A DNA stretch of 64,000 nucleotides from Agrococcus sp. SL85 (GTDB lineage: Bacteria > Actinomycetota > Actinomycetes > Actinomycetales > Microbacteriaceae), in NCBI RefSeq assembly GCF_026625845.1, contig NZ_CP113066.1, forward strand, positions 1,922,001 through 1,986,000. The letters run 5' to 3'. Positions 54,412-63,749 of this stretch are shown here, piece by piece (positions within the stretch are counted from its first letter, which is position 1; each line of letters opens with the position of its first letter). Made by a program: the position numbers and the translations under genes. The notes beneath the pieces were generated by a model. It saw only the letters and a program-made list of their open reading frames with translations. It had not been told where the DNA came from and made no database searches.

Positions 54412-55922
54412 GCGGCTTCGGGCGGGCGGCGTGCGTCGCGCTGCAGGGGCTCGCGGGCGTGCCGGTGCAGATCGAGGTGCACGCGGCCTCCGGACTGCCG
54501 CGCGTGCACGTCGTGGGGCTCCCGGACCGCGCGGTGCAGCAGGCGCAGCACCGCACCTGGAGCGCGATCGCACGCGCGGGCCTCGAGGCCCCGACGGGCA
54601 AGGTCGTCATCAACCTCACGCCGGCCTCGCTCCCGAAGGCGGGCACGCACTTCGACCTCGCCATGGCGGTCGCGGTGCTGCGGGCGACGGGCGCGGTGCC
54701 GCCGGACGACGGCGAGACGGCGCTGCTCGGCGAGCTCGGGCTCGACGGCCGGCTGCGGCCCGTCGCGGGCACCCTGCCGCTCGCGCGCGCCGCGGCCGCG
54801 GGCGGCGCGACCCGCCTGGTGGTGCCGAGCGCCTCCGTCGACGAGGCCTCGCTCGTCGAGGGGCTGCGGGTCATGGGGGCGGCGAGCCTCGCGCACGCGG
54901 CCGCGCTCCTCGGCGCGGAGCTCGACCCGGAGCCGGTGGAGCCGGTGGAGGCCGCACCGCCCGTCGAGCGCGCGCACGCCGACCTCGACCTCGCCGACGT
55001 CGTCGGCAATCGCGCGGCGCTCGACGCGCTCGAGGCAGCCGCGGCGGGCGCGCACCACCTGCTCATGATCGGCCCTCCCGGCGCGGGCAAGACGATGCTC
55101 GCGATGCGGCTGCCCGGCATCCTGCCGCCGCTGCCGGCGGTCGCGGCACTCGAGGTCGCCTCGCTCCGCTCGCTCTCGGGCGAGCCCGTGCCGTCGACGC
55201 TCGAGACGCTGCCGCCCTTCGAGCACCCGCACCACTCGGCGACCGCGGTGTCGCTCATCGGAGGCGGCTCCGGCGTCATCCGTCCGGGTGCCGCGGCGCG
55301 CGCGACGAACGGCGTGCTCTTCCTCGACGAGGCGCCGGAGTTCCCGCGTGCCGTGCTCGACATGCTGCGGCAGCCGCTCGAGTCCGGCACGATCACGATC
55401 CACCGCGCGGCGGGCGTCGCGAGCTTCCCCGCGCGCTTCCAGCTGCTGCTCGCGGCCAACCCGTGCCCGTGCGGCCGCTTCGGCTCGGGCGACTGCGGCT
55501 GCCCGCCGCAGCAGCGGCGCCGCTACATGGCCCGGCTCTCCGGGCCGCTCCTCGACCGCGTCGACCTGCAGGTGCGCGTCGATCGCGTCGCGCCGGGGCT
55601 CGCGGAGGGGCCGCGTCGCACGACCGCGCAGGTCGCGGCGCGCGTCGCGGCCGCGCGCGACCGCGCGGGCCACCGCCTGGCCGGCACCGGGTGGACGGCC
55701 ATGGGCCACGTGCCGGGGCCGTGGCTGCGGCGCCACGCCCCGCTCGAGCGCACCGTGGTCGAGCCGCTCGAGGAGGCCGTGCAGCGCGGCGCGCTCACGA
55801 TGCGCGGCATGGACCGCGCGGTCCGCGTCGCCTTCACGCTCGCCGACCTCGACGACGCCCCCGCACCCTCGCGCGCGCACATCGGACGCGCGCTCGCCTT
55901 CCGCACCGGGATCCCCGCATGA
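54408..55922 (+). CDS. YifB family Mg chelatase-like AAA ATPase (ComM)
   Basis: 504 residues. N-terminal Lon-protease-like domain (GLAGVPVQIEVHAASGLPRVHVVGLPD), AAA+ core with Walker A MIGPPGAGKTMLAMRLPG, Walker B NGVLFLDEAPEF and AANPCPCGRFGSGDCGC, and C-terminal Mg-chelatase lid. In transforming bacteria ComM is a branch-migration helicase for integrating DNA. Its neighbours yraN and dprA fit that role. Overlaps dprA by ATGA. Confidence 0.95.
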   Translation: MSGFGRAACVALQGLAGVPVQIEVHAASGLPRVHVVGLPDRAVQQAQHRTWSAIARAGLEAPTGKVVINLTPASLPKAGTHFDLAMAVAVLRATGAVPPDDGETALLGELGLDGRLRPVAGTLPLARAAAAGGATRLVVPSASVDEASLVEGLRVMGAASLAHAAALLGAELDPEPVEPVEAAPPVERAHADLDLADVVGNRAALDALEAAAAGAHHLLMIGPPGAGKTMLAMRLPGILPPLPAVAALEVASLRSLSGEPVPSTLETLPPFEHPHHSATAVSLIGGGSGVIRPGAAARATNGVLFLDEAPEFPRAVLDMLRQPLESGTITIHRAAGVASFPARFQLLLAANPCPCGRFGSGDCGCPPQQRRRYMARLSGPLLDRVDLQVRVDRVAPGLAEGPRRTTAQVAARVAAARDRAGHRLAGTGWTAMGHVPGPWLRRHAPLERTVVEPLEEAVQRGALTMRGMDRAVRVAFTLADLDDAPAPSRAHIGRALAFRTGIPA

Positions 55923-57122
55923 GCGCGTTCCGCGTGCCCGCCGACCGCCTCCGCGCAGCCGTCGCGCCGGTGCTGCCCGAGGGCGCCCCCGACGACGACG
56001 GCGCGCTCGCCGCGCGCTTCGCCGCGGGCGCCTGGACCGTGCTGCCCGAGCCGGGCGACGGCGCGGCCGGCGGCGTCCGCGCCGCGCTCGGCGACGAGCC
56101 CGCCCTCGCGCTGCTCGTCGAGGGCGCGGCGCCCGCCGCCTGGCTCGCGGCCGTCGACGACCCGGAGGCTCGGCGCGCTGCTGCCTGCTGCGCTGCAGCG
56201 ATGGGCGCCCCGGCTCGGCGCGGAGCGGATGCTCTCCGCCTTCGCGCAGGCGGCCGCCTTCGGACAGCGGCTCGTCGTGCCGGGCGACGCCGCCTGGCCG
56301 TCGCAACTCGATGACCTCGGCCCGCACGCGCCCGCCGCGCTCTGGGTGCGAGGCGATCCCGGCGTGCTCGCGACCGCCGACCGCTCGGCGGCGCTCGTGG
56401 GCTCGCGCGCCTCCTCCGGCTACGGCGAGCTCGTCACGGCGCAGCTCGCGGGCGGCCTCGTCGACCGCGGCCTCGCGATCGTCTCGGGCGGTGCGTACGG
56501 CATCGACGGCACCGCGCACCGCGCGGCGCTCGCCTCTGCGGGCACGACCATCGCCGTGCTCGCGGGCGGCCTCGACCGCTTCTACCCTGCGGGGAACGAC
56601 GAGCTGCTGCAGCGGGTGGCGCAGACGGCGTGCGTCGTCGCGGAGGCGCCCTGCGGCACGCCCCCGACGCGCTGGCGGTTCCTGGCCCGCAACCGGCTCA
56701 TCGCCGCGCTCGCGACCGCGACGGTCGTGGTCGAGGCGGGGGCGCGCTCGGGCTCGATCAACACCGCGGGCCACGCGGCGACGCTCGGCCGGCCGCTCGG
56801 CGCGGTGCCCGGGCCCGTCACGAGCGGCGGCAGCGCCGGGTGCCACCGGCTGCTGCGCGACTACGGTGCGGCGCCCGTGGAGCGGGCCGAGGACGTGCTC
56901 GAGCTCGTGGACGGCCCGCAGCCCGAGCAGCCCGCGCTCTCGGGGATGACCGCCGACGAGGAGCGCGTGCTCGACGCGCTCTCGAGCCGTGCGGCGCGGG
57001 GCGTCGACGAGCTCGCCGTCCGCACGGGCCTCGCGCCCGGCGACGTGTCGGCCTCGCTCGCGCTCCTCGAGCTCGGCGCGCAGCTGGCGGCGCGGGGGAG
57101 CGGCTGGGTGCGCGCGACCTAG
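55919..57122 (+). CDS. dprA: DNA-processing protein DprA (one frameshift in this sequence)
   Basis: About 400 residues when repaired. Rossmann fold domain with AALVGSRASSGYGELVTAQLA, SGGAYGIDGTAHRAAL, AGGLDRFYPAGN and RNRLIAALATATVVVEAGARSGSINTA; C-terminal winged-helix domain (EERVLDALSSRAARGVDELAV). Loads RecA onto incoming single-stranded DNA. The break is at 56166 (GAGGCT); reading AGCT gives DDPELGALLPAALQRWAPRLG, a typical N-terminal helix. Its stop overlaps, tail to tail, the stop of the next gene. Confidence 0.9.
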
Positions 57123-57766
57123 GACGCGTCGGCCGCTGCCGCCGCCCGGTCGTCGTCGTCGACGATCGGGCGGATGACCTGCGCGGGCACCCCGCCGGCG
57201 ATGACGTTCGGCGGCAGGTCCTTCGTGACCACCGCGCCGGCCGCCACGATCGTGCCTGCCCCGATCGTCACGCCGCCGAGCACGATCGCGCCCGCACCGA
57301 TCCACGCGCCGTCCCCGATGACGATCGGCGGCCAGACGTTGCGGCCCGCACGACGCTCGCGCCCACCCACCTCGTGGCCGTCGGTGATGAGCTTCACGAA
57401 GGGACCGAGGTTGACGCGCTCGCCGATCGTGGTGTTCTGGCGGATGTAGCACGAGCGGTTCATGAACGTGCCTCGGCCGATCGTGACCGGGCCAACGACC
57501 TCGGTCTCGCCGTACATCGTCACCTCGTCGCCGACCCGGACCTCCTTGTCCGAGTCGAGCTCGGAGAGGAACTTCACCGTCGGATCGATTCGGCAACGCT
57601 CGCCGATCGCGACGTGATGGTGGAAGCCGCGGGCGTGCCCTGGCAGCACGCGCTTGTTGAGCTCCTTGAGGCGACGGTTGACCTCCTCGAGCTGCTCGGC
57701 AAGCGCTTCGTTGGCGCGGCGGAGCGCTGCGATCTCGCGCGACGTCGCGAACGGGAGCCTCATCAC
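57119..57766 (-). CDS. Hexapeptide-repeat acyltransferase (LbH/CysE-like)
   Basis: 215 residues. N-terminal ~45 residues form a coiled coil (REIAALRRANEALAEQLEEV), then left-handed beta-helix repeats (GRGTFMNRSCYIRQNTTIGERVN, IGDGAWIGAGAIVLGGVTIG, AGTIVAAGAVVTKDLPPN) with the His in LITDGHEVGG. These are trimeric transferases, usually O- or N-acetylating sugars. GTG start, 6 nt after TAGGTT on the minus strand. The CTAG at 57119-57122 holds both this stop and that of dprA. Confidence 0.85.
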   Translation of the reverse strand: MMRLPFATSREIAALRRANEALAEQLEEVNRRLKELNKRVLPGHARGFHHHVAIGERCRIDPTVKFLSELDSDKEVRVGDEVTMYGETEVVGPVTIGRGTFMNRSCYIRQNTTIGERVNLGPFVKLITDGHEVGGRERRAGRNVWPPIVIGDGAWIGAGAIVLGGVTIGAGTIVAAGAVVTKDLPPNVIAGGVPAQVIRPIVDDDDRAAAAADAS

Positions 57767-57772
57767 GCGAGC

Positions 57773-57778
57773 AACCTA
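57773..57778 (-). promoter_or_regulatory. Putative -10 element of the hexapeptide acyltransferase
   Basis: TAGGTT on the minus strand ends 6 nt before the GTG at 57766. Confidence 0.5.
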
Positions 57779-57851
57779 CCAGCGTCCGGAGGGCGCGCGG
57801 CACGAACGGCGCGCGCCGCGCGGCACTGCGCGCGCGCCCACGGGCGACGGC

Positions 57852-57857
57852 TAGCCT
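57852..57857 (+). promoter_or_regulatory. Putative -10 element of the phosphoesterase
   Basis: TAGCCT ends 6 nt before the GTG at 57864. Confidence 0.5.
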
Positions 57858-57863
57858 GAGCCC

Positions 57864-58754
57864 GTGCACGGCCAGCATCCGGCCCCCGAGGCCGTCATCG
57901 TCCACCTGAGCGACACCCATCTGCTCGCAGGCGGCGCGCCGCTCGCGGGCCTCGTCGACACCGAGGGCCACCTGCGCGACGTCGCCGCCCGGCTCGGCGT
58001 CGCGGCCCGCGACGCCGATGTGATCGTCGTCTCCGGCGACGTCGCCGACCGCGGGGAGCCGGAGGCCTACGCCCTCGCGCGCGAGATCCTCGAGCCCGTC
58101 GCCGCCGCGCTCGGCGTGCCCATCGCCTGGGCGGCCGGGAACCACGACGAGCGCGCCCCGATGCGCGCGGCGCTGGGGCTGCCGGGCGAGGGCGCGGCGC
58201 CCATCGATCACGTGCTCGACCTCGGTCGCCTCCGCATCGTGGTGCTCGACTCGAGCCTCCCCGGCTGGCACCACGGCGGCTTCGACCCCGGCCAGGACGC
58301 ATGGCTCGACGCCGCGCTCGCCGATCCGCCCGAGCTCGGCACGCTGCTCGTCGTGCACCACCCGCCGCTGCCGTACCGGAGCAGGCTCATGCGGCTGCTC
58401 GAGTTCCGCGACGAGGCTCGCCTCGCCGAGCTCGTCCGGGACCGCGGCGTGCGCGCGATCCTCTCGGGGCACCTCCACATCGACGGCTCGGGCACGCTCG
58501 CGGGCGTCCCCGTCGTGCTCGCGGGCGCCACGAGCTACGCCGACGACCTCGGCGGCCCGCCGCCCGCGATGCACGGCATCGACGCCGCGCAGACCTTCAC
58601 CCTGCTCGAGGTCTACGCCGACCGCGTCGCGCACTCGGTCGTGCCCGCCCTCCCGCACCCCTCGCGGGAGTCGATCCCCGCCGAGCTCGCCGAGCGTCTG
58701 GCCGCCATGGACCCTGCGGAGCGCGCGGAGCGCTTCAGCCGGAAGCCGGACTAG
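57864..58754 (+). CDS. Metallophosphoesterase (CpdA/class III cyclic nucleotide phosphodiesterase-like)
   Basis: 296 residues. All five metal sites are visible: [43 protein letters not shown] and [14 protein letters not shown]-terminal extension of ~80 residues follows. The subfamily hydrolyses cAMP in other bacteria, but other phosphodiesters are possible. Followed 3 nt later by xerC. Confidence 0.9.
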   Translation: MHGQHPAPEAVIVHLSDTHLLAGGAPLAGLVDTEGHLRDVAARLGVAARDADVIVVSGDVADRGEPEAYALAREILEPVAAALGVPIAWAAGNHDERAPMRAALGLPGEGAAPIDHVLDLGRLRIVVLDSSLPGWHHGGFDPGQDAWLDAALADPPELGTLLVVHHPPLPYRSRLMRLLEFRDEARLAELVRDRGVRAILSGHLHIDGSGTLAGVPVVLAGATSYADDLGGPPPAMHGIDAAQTFTLLEVYADRVAHSVVPALPHPSRESIPAELAERLAAMDPAERAERFSRKPD

Positions 58755-58757
58755 GCG

Positions 58758-59680
58758 GTGGACGTGCAGCTCCAGGAGGCCGTCGAGGGCTACCTCGTGC
58801 ACCTGGCGCGCGAGCGCGGCAGCTCGCCGCACACGGTGCGCGCCTACCGCGGCGACCTCGAGGGCCTCGCGGCGCACTGCGCCGCGGCGGGCATCGCCTC
58901 GACAGCGCAGCTCGACCTCGACGCCGTGCGCGACTGGCTCTTCGAGGCCTCGGAGGCGGGGCTCGCCAAGGCCACGATCGCCCGCCGCGGCGCCGCTGTC
59001 AGGGGGCTCGCCCACTGGATCGCCGCGCACGGCCCGGAGGAGGACCGCGGCGACGACCTCGGCGGGCGGCTCCGGTCGCCGAAGCTCGACAGGCACCTGC
59101 CGCGCGTCGTCGCGCGACCCGCGATGGACGCGATGCTCGCGGGCCTCGCCGCCGAGGCCGCCGAGGGCGATGCCGCCGCGCTCCGCGACCTCGCGGTGGT
59201 CGAGCTGCTGTACGCGAGCGCGCTGCGGGTGAGCGAGCTCGTCGGGCTCGACGTCGACGACGTCGACCTCGAGCGGCTCACGGTGCGCGTCACCGGGAAG
59301 GGCGCGAAGGAGCGAGTCGTGCCCTTCGGCCGGCCGGCGCTCGACGCGGTCGTCGACTGGCTGCGCATCGGCCGCCCCCAGGCTCGCGCGCGAGGCCAGC
59401 GGCGCGGCGCTCCTGCTCGGGTCGCGGGGCGGCAGGCTCGGCCAGCGGCGCGTGCACGAGGCTCGTCACGCGCCTGCTCGAGGGCGCGCCCGGCGGAGGC
59501 CCGCACGGGCCGCACGCGCTGCGGCACACGGCCGCGACCCACCTGCTCGACGGCGGCGCCGACCTCCGCGCGGTGCAGGAGCTGCTCGGGCACGCGAGCC
59601 TCGGCACGACGCAGATCTACACGCACGTCTCGCTCGACCGGCTCACGGAGGCGTACCGGACGGCGCACCCCAGGGCGTAG
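58758..59680 (+). CDS. xerC: Tyrosine recombinase XerC (two frameshifts in this sequence)
   Basis: About 306 residues when repaired, the usual length. N-terminal SAM-like domain ([20 protein letters not shown]), then catalytic residues: Arg in [13 protein letters not shown], Lys in [13 protein letters not shown], His-x-x-Arg in [15 protein letters not shown], His in [16 protein letters not shown] with the Tyr nucleophile. Breaks at 59380 and 59459 (both AGGCT for AGCT); repair gives [16 protein letters not shown] and [12 protein letters not shown]. Resolves chromosome dimers at dif with XerD. GTG start just after the phosphoesterase. The 3' end overlaps the M23 gene. Confidence 0.92.
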
Positions 59681-60179
59681 CGCGCAGCGCATCGCCCCTC
59701 GCGCCGGGCGGCGACGCCCGGGCGTCGTCGTCGGCGCGCTTCCGCTCGGGGCCGAGCGGCAGCAGCACGGGCCGCTCGCGGCCCAGCAGCGGCAGCGGAT
59801 CGACGTAGGCGCCCCCGAGCCGCGCGCCGAGGTGCAGCGCCGAGCCGTCGCCGTGGCCCGCGAGCAGCGTGCCGATGCGGTCGCCCCGCGCGACCGCCTC
59901 GCCCTCGGCCACCGCGGGCTCCACGGGCTCGAAGGAGGACACGAGGCCGTCGGCGTGGTCGATCGACACGACGGGCCTGCCCGCCACCATCCCCGCGAAG
60001 CGCACGACCCCGTCGGCGGGCGCGAGCACGGCGTCGCCCGGCGAGGCGGCGAGGTCGATGCCGCGATGGCCGGGGCCGTAGGCGTGGGCGGGCGGGTCGA
60101 AGGGCCGCTCGACGGCGCCCGGCGGCACGGGCCAGAGCCAGGCGCCGGCGGCGAGCAGCAGGAGGGCGAAGGATCGCAT
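59643..60179 (-). CDS. M23 family metallopeptidase
   Basis: 178 residues. Signal peptide ([17 protein letters not shown]), then the LytM fold: [23 protein letters not shown] (His and Asp zinc ligands), [16 protein letters not shown] and [21 protein letters not shown] (second His site; first His of HxH replaced, as is common in Actinobacteria). Exported peptidoglycan endopeptidase or activator of one. The last 38 nt overlap the convergent xerC 3' end. The 261-nt gap after it holds the rpsB promoter and leader. Confidence 0.87.
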   Translation of the reverse strand: MRSFALLLLAAGAWLWPVPPGAVERPFDPPAHAYGPGHRGIDLAASPGDAVLAPADGVVRFAGMVAGRPVVSIDHADGLVSSFEPVEPAVAEGEAVARGDRIGTLLAGHGDGSALHLGARLGGAYVDPLPLLGRERPVLLPLGPERKRADDDARASPPGARGDALRATPWGAPSGTPP

Positions 60180-60268
60180 GCGCCGAGGGTGCCGCGTCGG
60201 CGCCGCCTGCCGCGCCGCGACGGGGAGCGCGGTGGAGAGCGGGGTCGTCCGAGCGGGCCCCGCCGGTG

Positions 60269-60274
60269 TAGCAT
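60269..60274 (+). promoter_or_regulatory. rpsB: Putative -10 element of rpsB-tsf
   Basis: TAGCAT about 165 nt before the rpsB ATG. The long leader may allow autogenous control by S2, but I recognise no named motif in it. Confidence 0.45.
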
Positions 60275-60440
60275 GGTCGGGCATCGCGCGTGCGCGGTGA
60301 CTTCGCGCGTCCATCACGGCGGCACTCCCACTCGGTCCTCGCACCAGGCTCCTGCCTGGCGTGCGGCGGGAGCGCGTCAGGGCGCCAGGGGCACGGCCGT
60401 CCGGCCGCGCCGGCAACCGGAACAGAAGAAGGAGGCGGCC

Positions 60441-61331
60441 ATGGCCGTCGTCACCACTCGCCAGCTGCTCGACAGCGGCGTCCACTTCGGGCACCAGACC
60501 CGTCGCTGGAACCCCAAGATGAAGCGCTTCATCTTCACGGAGCGCTCGGGCATCTACATCATCGACCTCCAGCAGTCGCTCGCCTACATCGACAAGGCGT
60601 ACGACTTCGTCAAGGAGACCGTCTCGCACGGCGGCACGATCCTCTTCGTGGGCACGAAGAAGCAGGCCCAGGAGTCGATCGCCGAGCAGGCGACGCGCGT
60701 GGGCCAGCCCTACGTCAACCAGCGCTGGCTGGGCGGCCTCCTCACGAACTTCAACACGGTCTCCAAGCGCCTCGGCCGCATGAAGGAGCTCGAGGAGATC
60801 GACTTCGACGACACCACGCAGGGCTACACGAAGAAGGAGCTCCTGCTCAAGCGGCGCGAGCTGCTCAAGCTGCAGAAGTCGCTGGGCGGCATCCGCAACC
60901 TGCAGCGCACGCCCTCGGCGATCTGGATCGTCGACACCAACAAGGAGCACCTCGCGGTCGACGAGGCGAAGAAGCTGGGCATCCCGGTCATCGCCATCCT
61001 CGACACGAACTGCGACCCCGACGACGTGCAGTTCCCGATCCCGGGCAACGACGACGCCATCCGCTCGGTCGCGCTGCTCACGAAGATCGTGGCCGACGCG
61101 GCCGCCGAGGGCCTCATGCAGCGCCACGGCGGTGCCGAGGCCGAGGCCGAGCCCATGGCCGAGTGGGAGCGCGAGCTCCTCGAGAACCCGGCGCCCGCCG
61201 AGGAGGCCGCTGAGGCCCCCGCCGCCGAGGCTCCCGCCGCTGAGGCCGAGGCCGCCGAGGCCCCCGCCGCCGAGGCCGAGGCGCCCGCCGCCGAGACCAC
61301 CGAGGACGCCGCGGCGTCCGACGCCAAGTAA
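60441..61331 (+). CDS. rpsB: 30S ribosomal protein S2 with Ala/Glu tail
   Basis: 296 residues. Core [48 protein letters not shown] and [13 protein letters not shown] ends near residue 240. The C terminus has ~45 residues of Ala/Glu/Pro repeats ([20 protein letters not shown]), a low-complexity acidic tail. GGAGG precedes the ATG. tsf follows 14 nt later. Confidence 0.97.
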   Translation: MAVVTTRQLLDSGVHFGHQTRRWNPKMKRFIFTERSGIYIIDLQQSLAYIDKAYDFVKETVSHGGTILFVGTKKQAQESIAEQATRVGQPYVNQRWLGGLLTNFNTVSKRLGRMKELEEIDFDDTTQGYTKKELLLKRRELLKLQKSLGGIRNLQRTPSAIWIVDTNKEHLAVDEAKKLGIPVIAILDTNCDPDDVQFPIPGNDDAIRSVALLTKIVADAAAEGLMQRHGGAEAEAEPMAEWERELLENPAPAEEAAEAPAAEAPAAEAEAAEAPAAEAEAPAAETTEDAAASDAK

Positions 61332-61345
61332 GGGGAGCGCACCAC

Positions 61346-62173
61346 ATGGCATCCATCAGCATCGCCGACCTCAAGATGCTGCGCGAGCAGCTCGGCACGG
61401 GCATGAGCGACACGAAGGCTGCGCTCGAGGAGGCCGGCGGCGACGTCGAGAAGGCCACCGAGATCCTGCGCCTCAAGGGCGCCAAGGGCAACGCGAAGCG
61501 TGCCGACCGCTCCACGAGCGAGGGCCTCGTCGCCGCCGCGGAGGGCGAGGGCGCCACGACGCTCATCGCGCTCGGCTGCGAGACGGACTTCGTCGCGAAG
61601 AACGAGAAGTTCATCGCGCTCGCGGAGAAGGTCGTCGCGGCGGTCGCCGCCGCCGGCGCCACCGACGTGGCCTCGGCGCTCGCCGCCCCGGCGGAGTCGG
61701 GCACCGTGCAGTCGGTCATCGAGGAGCAGGCCGCCACCATCGGCGAGAAGGTCGAGCTCACCAAGGTGGCCCGCATCGCGGGCGCCGAGCGCGCCGTGTA
61801 CCTGCACCGCACGTCGAAGGACCTGCCCCCGCAGGTCGGCGTCGTCGTGGCCTACGAGGGCTCGGACGCCGACACGGCCCGCGCCGTCGCGCAGCACATC
61901 GCGATGTTCGACCCGACCTACGTCACGCGCGACGAGGTCCCGGCCGACGCCATCGAGAAGGAGCGCGCGCTCGTCACCGAGATCGCGCTCGGCGAGGGCA
62001 AGCCCGAGGGCGCCCTTCCGAAGATCATCGAGGGCCGCCTCACGGGCTTCTTCAAGCAGATCGTCCTGCTCGACCAGGACTACGCTCGCGACAACAAGCA
62101 GTCGGTCGCCAAGGTGCTCGAGGCCGCAGGCCTCACGGTCACCGGCTTCGCCCGCTTCAAGGTCGGCGCGTAG
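61346..62173 (+). CDS. tsf: Elongation factor Ts
   Basis: 275 residues. N-terminal UBA-like [20 protein letters not shown], core [18 protein letters not shown] with the TDFV motif that contacts EF-Tu, and C-terminal [25 protein letters not shown]. Guanine nucleotide exchange factor. A strong terminator follows. Confidence 0.97.
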   Translation: MASISIADLKMLREQLGTGMSDTKAALEEAGGDVEKATEILRLKGAKGNAKRADRSTSEGLVAAAEGEGATTLIALGCETDFVAKNEKFIALAEKVVAAVAAAGATDVASALAAPAESGTVQSVIEEQAATIGEKVELTKVARIAGAERAVYLHRTSKDLPPQVGVVVAYEGSDADTARAVAQHIAMFDPTYVTRDEVPADAIEKERALVTEIALGEGKPEGALPKIIEGRLTGFFKQIVLLDQDYARDNKQSVAKVLEAAGLTVTGFARFKVGA

Positions 62174-62190
62174 GCACGATCCGCAGCACC

Positions 62191-62218
62191 AGAGGCCCGG
62201 GGGAGACCCCGGGCCTCT
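62191..62218 (+). terminator. tsf: Hairpin terminator of rpsB-tsf
   Basis: AGAGGCCCGGGG, loop GAGA, CCCCGGGCCTCT: a perfect 12-bp stem 17 nt after the tsf stop. Confidence 0.85.
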
Positions 62219-62344
62219 GCCGCATCCGGGGCCCGGGCCGGGGCGAGTGCAGGCCCGGGCCTCCGTCGTGCGCGGGCACGGCGCGAGGGCGGTCTCGGCG
62301 CCGGCGCCCCGCCGAGCACGGGCCGGCGGCCGCGCCCGACAGGG

Positions 62345-62350
62345 TAGGCT
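62345..62350 (+). promoter_or_regulatory. pyrH: Putative -10 element of pyrH
   Basis: TAGGCT, about 45 nt before the ATG, so pyrH has a short leader with its own GGAGG. Confidence 0.4.
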
Positions 62351-62396
62351 CGTGGACGGCCCGCGCCCGGGTCGCCATCCCCGATCTGGAGGACCC

Positions 62397-63110
62397 ATGC
62401 CGACCACCCCGCGCCGCAGAGTCCTCCTGAAGCTCTCGGGCGAGTCGTTCGGCGCGGGCAGCCTGGGCGTCGACCCCGACGTCGTGCAGTCGATCGCCCG
62501 CCAGATCGCCGAGGCGAGCGAGACCGTCGAGATCGCGATCGTCGTGGGCGGCGGCAACTTCTTCCGCGGCGCGGAGCTCAGCAAGCGCGGCATTGACCGC
62601 GGCCGCGCCGACTACATGGGCATGCTCGGCACCGTCATGAACGCGCTCGCGCTGCAGGACTTCCTCGAGCAGGCGGGCGCCGAGACGCGCGTGCAGTCGG
62701 CCATCCAGATGACGCAGGTCGCCGAGCCCTACATCCCGCGCCGCGCCGAGCGCCACCTCGAGAAGGGCCGCGTCGTGATCTTCGGCGCCGGCGCCGGGCT
62801 GCCCTACTTCTCCACCGACACGGTCGCGGCGCAGCGTGCGCTCGAGATCGACGCGGTGCAGGTGCTCGTCGCCAAGAACGGCGTCGACGGCGTCTACTCG
62901 GCCGACCCCAAGCAGGATCCCGAGGCGACGCGCTTCGACGAGATCACCTACCAGGACGCGCTCGTGCGCGGCCTCAAGGTGGTCGACTCCACGGCCTTCA
63001 GCCTCTGCATGGACAACCGGATGCCGATGCGGGTGTTCGGCATGGAGGGCGAGCGCCAGCTCACGCGCGCGATCCTGGGCGAGCCCGTCGGCACGCTCGT
63101 GCGCGCCTGA
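62397..63110 (+). CDS. pyrH: Uridylate kinase
   Basis: 237 residues, amino-acid kinase fold. [15 protein letters not shown] (phosphate loop), [57 protein letters not shown] and [14 protein letters not shown]. Makes UDP from UMP and ATP. GGAGG before the ATG. frr follows 47 nt downstream, with TACACT at 63131-63136 as a possible internal -10. Confidence 0.97.
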   Translation: MPTTPRRRVLLKLSGESFGAGSLGVDPDVVQSIARQIAEASETVEIAIVVGGGNFFRGAELSKRGIDRGRADYMGMLGTVMNALALQDFLEQAGAETRVQSAIQMTQVAEPYIPRRAERHLEKGRVVIFGAGAGLPYFSTDTVAAQRALEIDAVQVLVAKNGVDGVYSADPKQDPEATRFDEITYQDALVRGLKVVDSTAFSLCMDNRMPMRVFGMEGERQLTRAILGEPVGTLVRA

Positions 63111-63157
63111 GCATCCAGCCCGCCCTCGCATACACTCGACACGACGGAAGGAACCCC

Positions 63158-63712
63158 GTGATCAGCGACGTTCTGGCTTCGGCCAAGGAGAAGATGGCCC
63201 AGTCGATCGAGGTCGCCAAGGACGACTTCGCGACGGTGAGCGCCGGCCGGGCGAACCCCGCGCTGTTCCAGCGGCTCAACGTCGACTACTACGGCTCGCC
63301 GACGCCGCTCGTGCAGCTCGCCGGCTTCCAGCAGCCCGACGCGCGCACGCTCGTCATCACGCCCTTCGACAAGAGCGCGCTCAAGGAGATCGAGCGCGCG
63401 ATCGTCAACGCGCCCCACCTGGGCGTCAGCCCCTCGAACGACGGCTCGATCGTCCGCGTGGTCATGCCGGAGCTCACCGAGGAGCGCCGCAGGGACTACG
63501 TGAAGATCGTCAAGGACAAGGCCGAGCAGGCCCGCGTCGCGCTCCGCAACGTCCGCCGCCAGGCGATGACCGACCTCGACAAGCTCACGGGCGAGGTGGG
63601 CGACGACGAGATCGCCCGCGCCGAGAAGGAGCTCGAGGCCGAGACGAAGAAGGCCGTCGAGGCCATCGACGACGCCCTGAAGAAGAAGGAAGCCGAGCTC
63701 CTCGAGGTCTGA
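63158..63712 (+). CDS. frr: Ribosome recycling factor
   Basis: 184 residues. SIEVAKDDFATVSAGRANPALF, LVITPFDKSALKEIERAI, DGSIVRVVMPELTEERRRDYVK and DELARAEKELEAETKKAVEAID-like C-terminal helix (here GDDEIARAEKELEAET). Splits post-termination ribosomes with EF-G. GTG start preceded by GGAAGGAA. Confidence 0.97.
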   Translation: MISDVLASAKEKMAQSIEVAKDDFATVSAGRANPALFQRLNVDYYGSPTPLVQLAGFQQPDARTLVITPFDKSALKEIERAIVNAPHLGVSPSNDGSIVRVVMPELTEERRRDYVKIVKDKAEQARVALRNVRRQAMTDLDKLTGEVGDDEIARAEKELEAETKKAVEAIDDALKKKEAELLEV

Positions 63713-63749
63713 CCGACCTGGGGCCAGCACGGTGATCCGGAGGCAGCGC

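Noticed and set aside
59434..59438. AGGCT inside xerC between its two break sites
   Set aside because: Read as written it gives GGRLGQRR in the correct frame, so this AGGCT is genuine. Not every AGGCT is an error; the same holds at 8076 and 7030.
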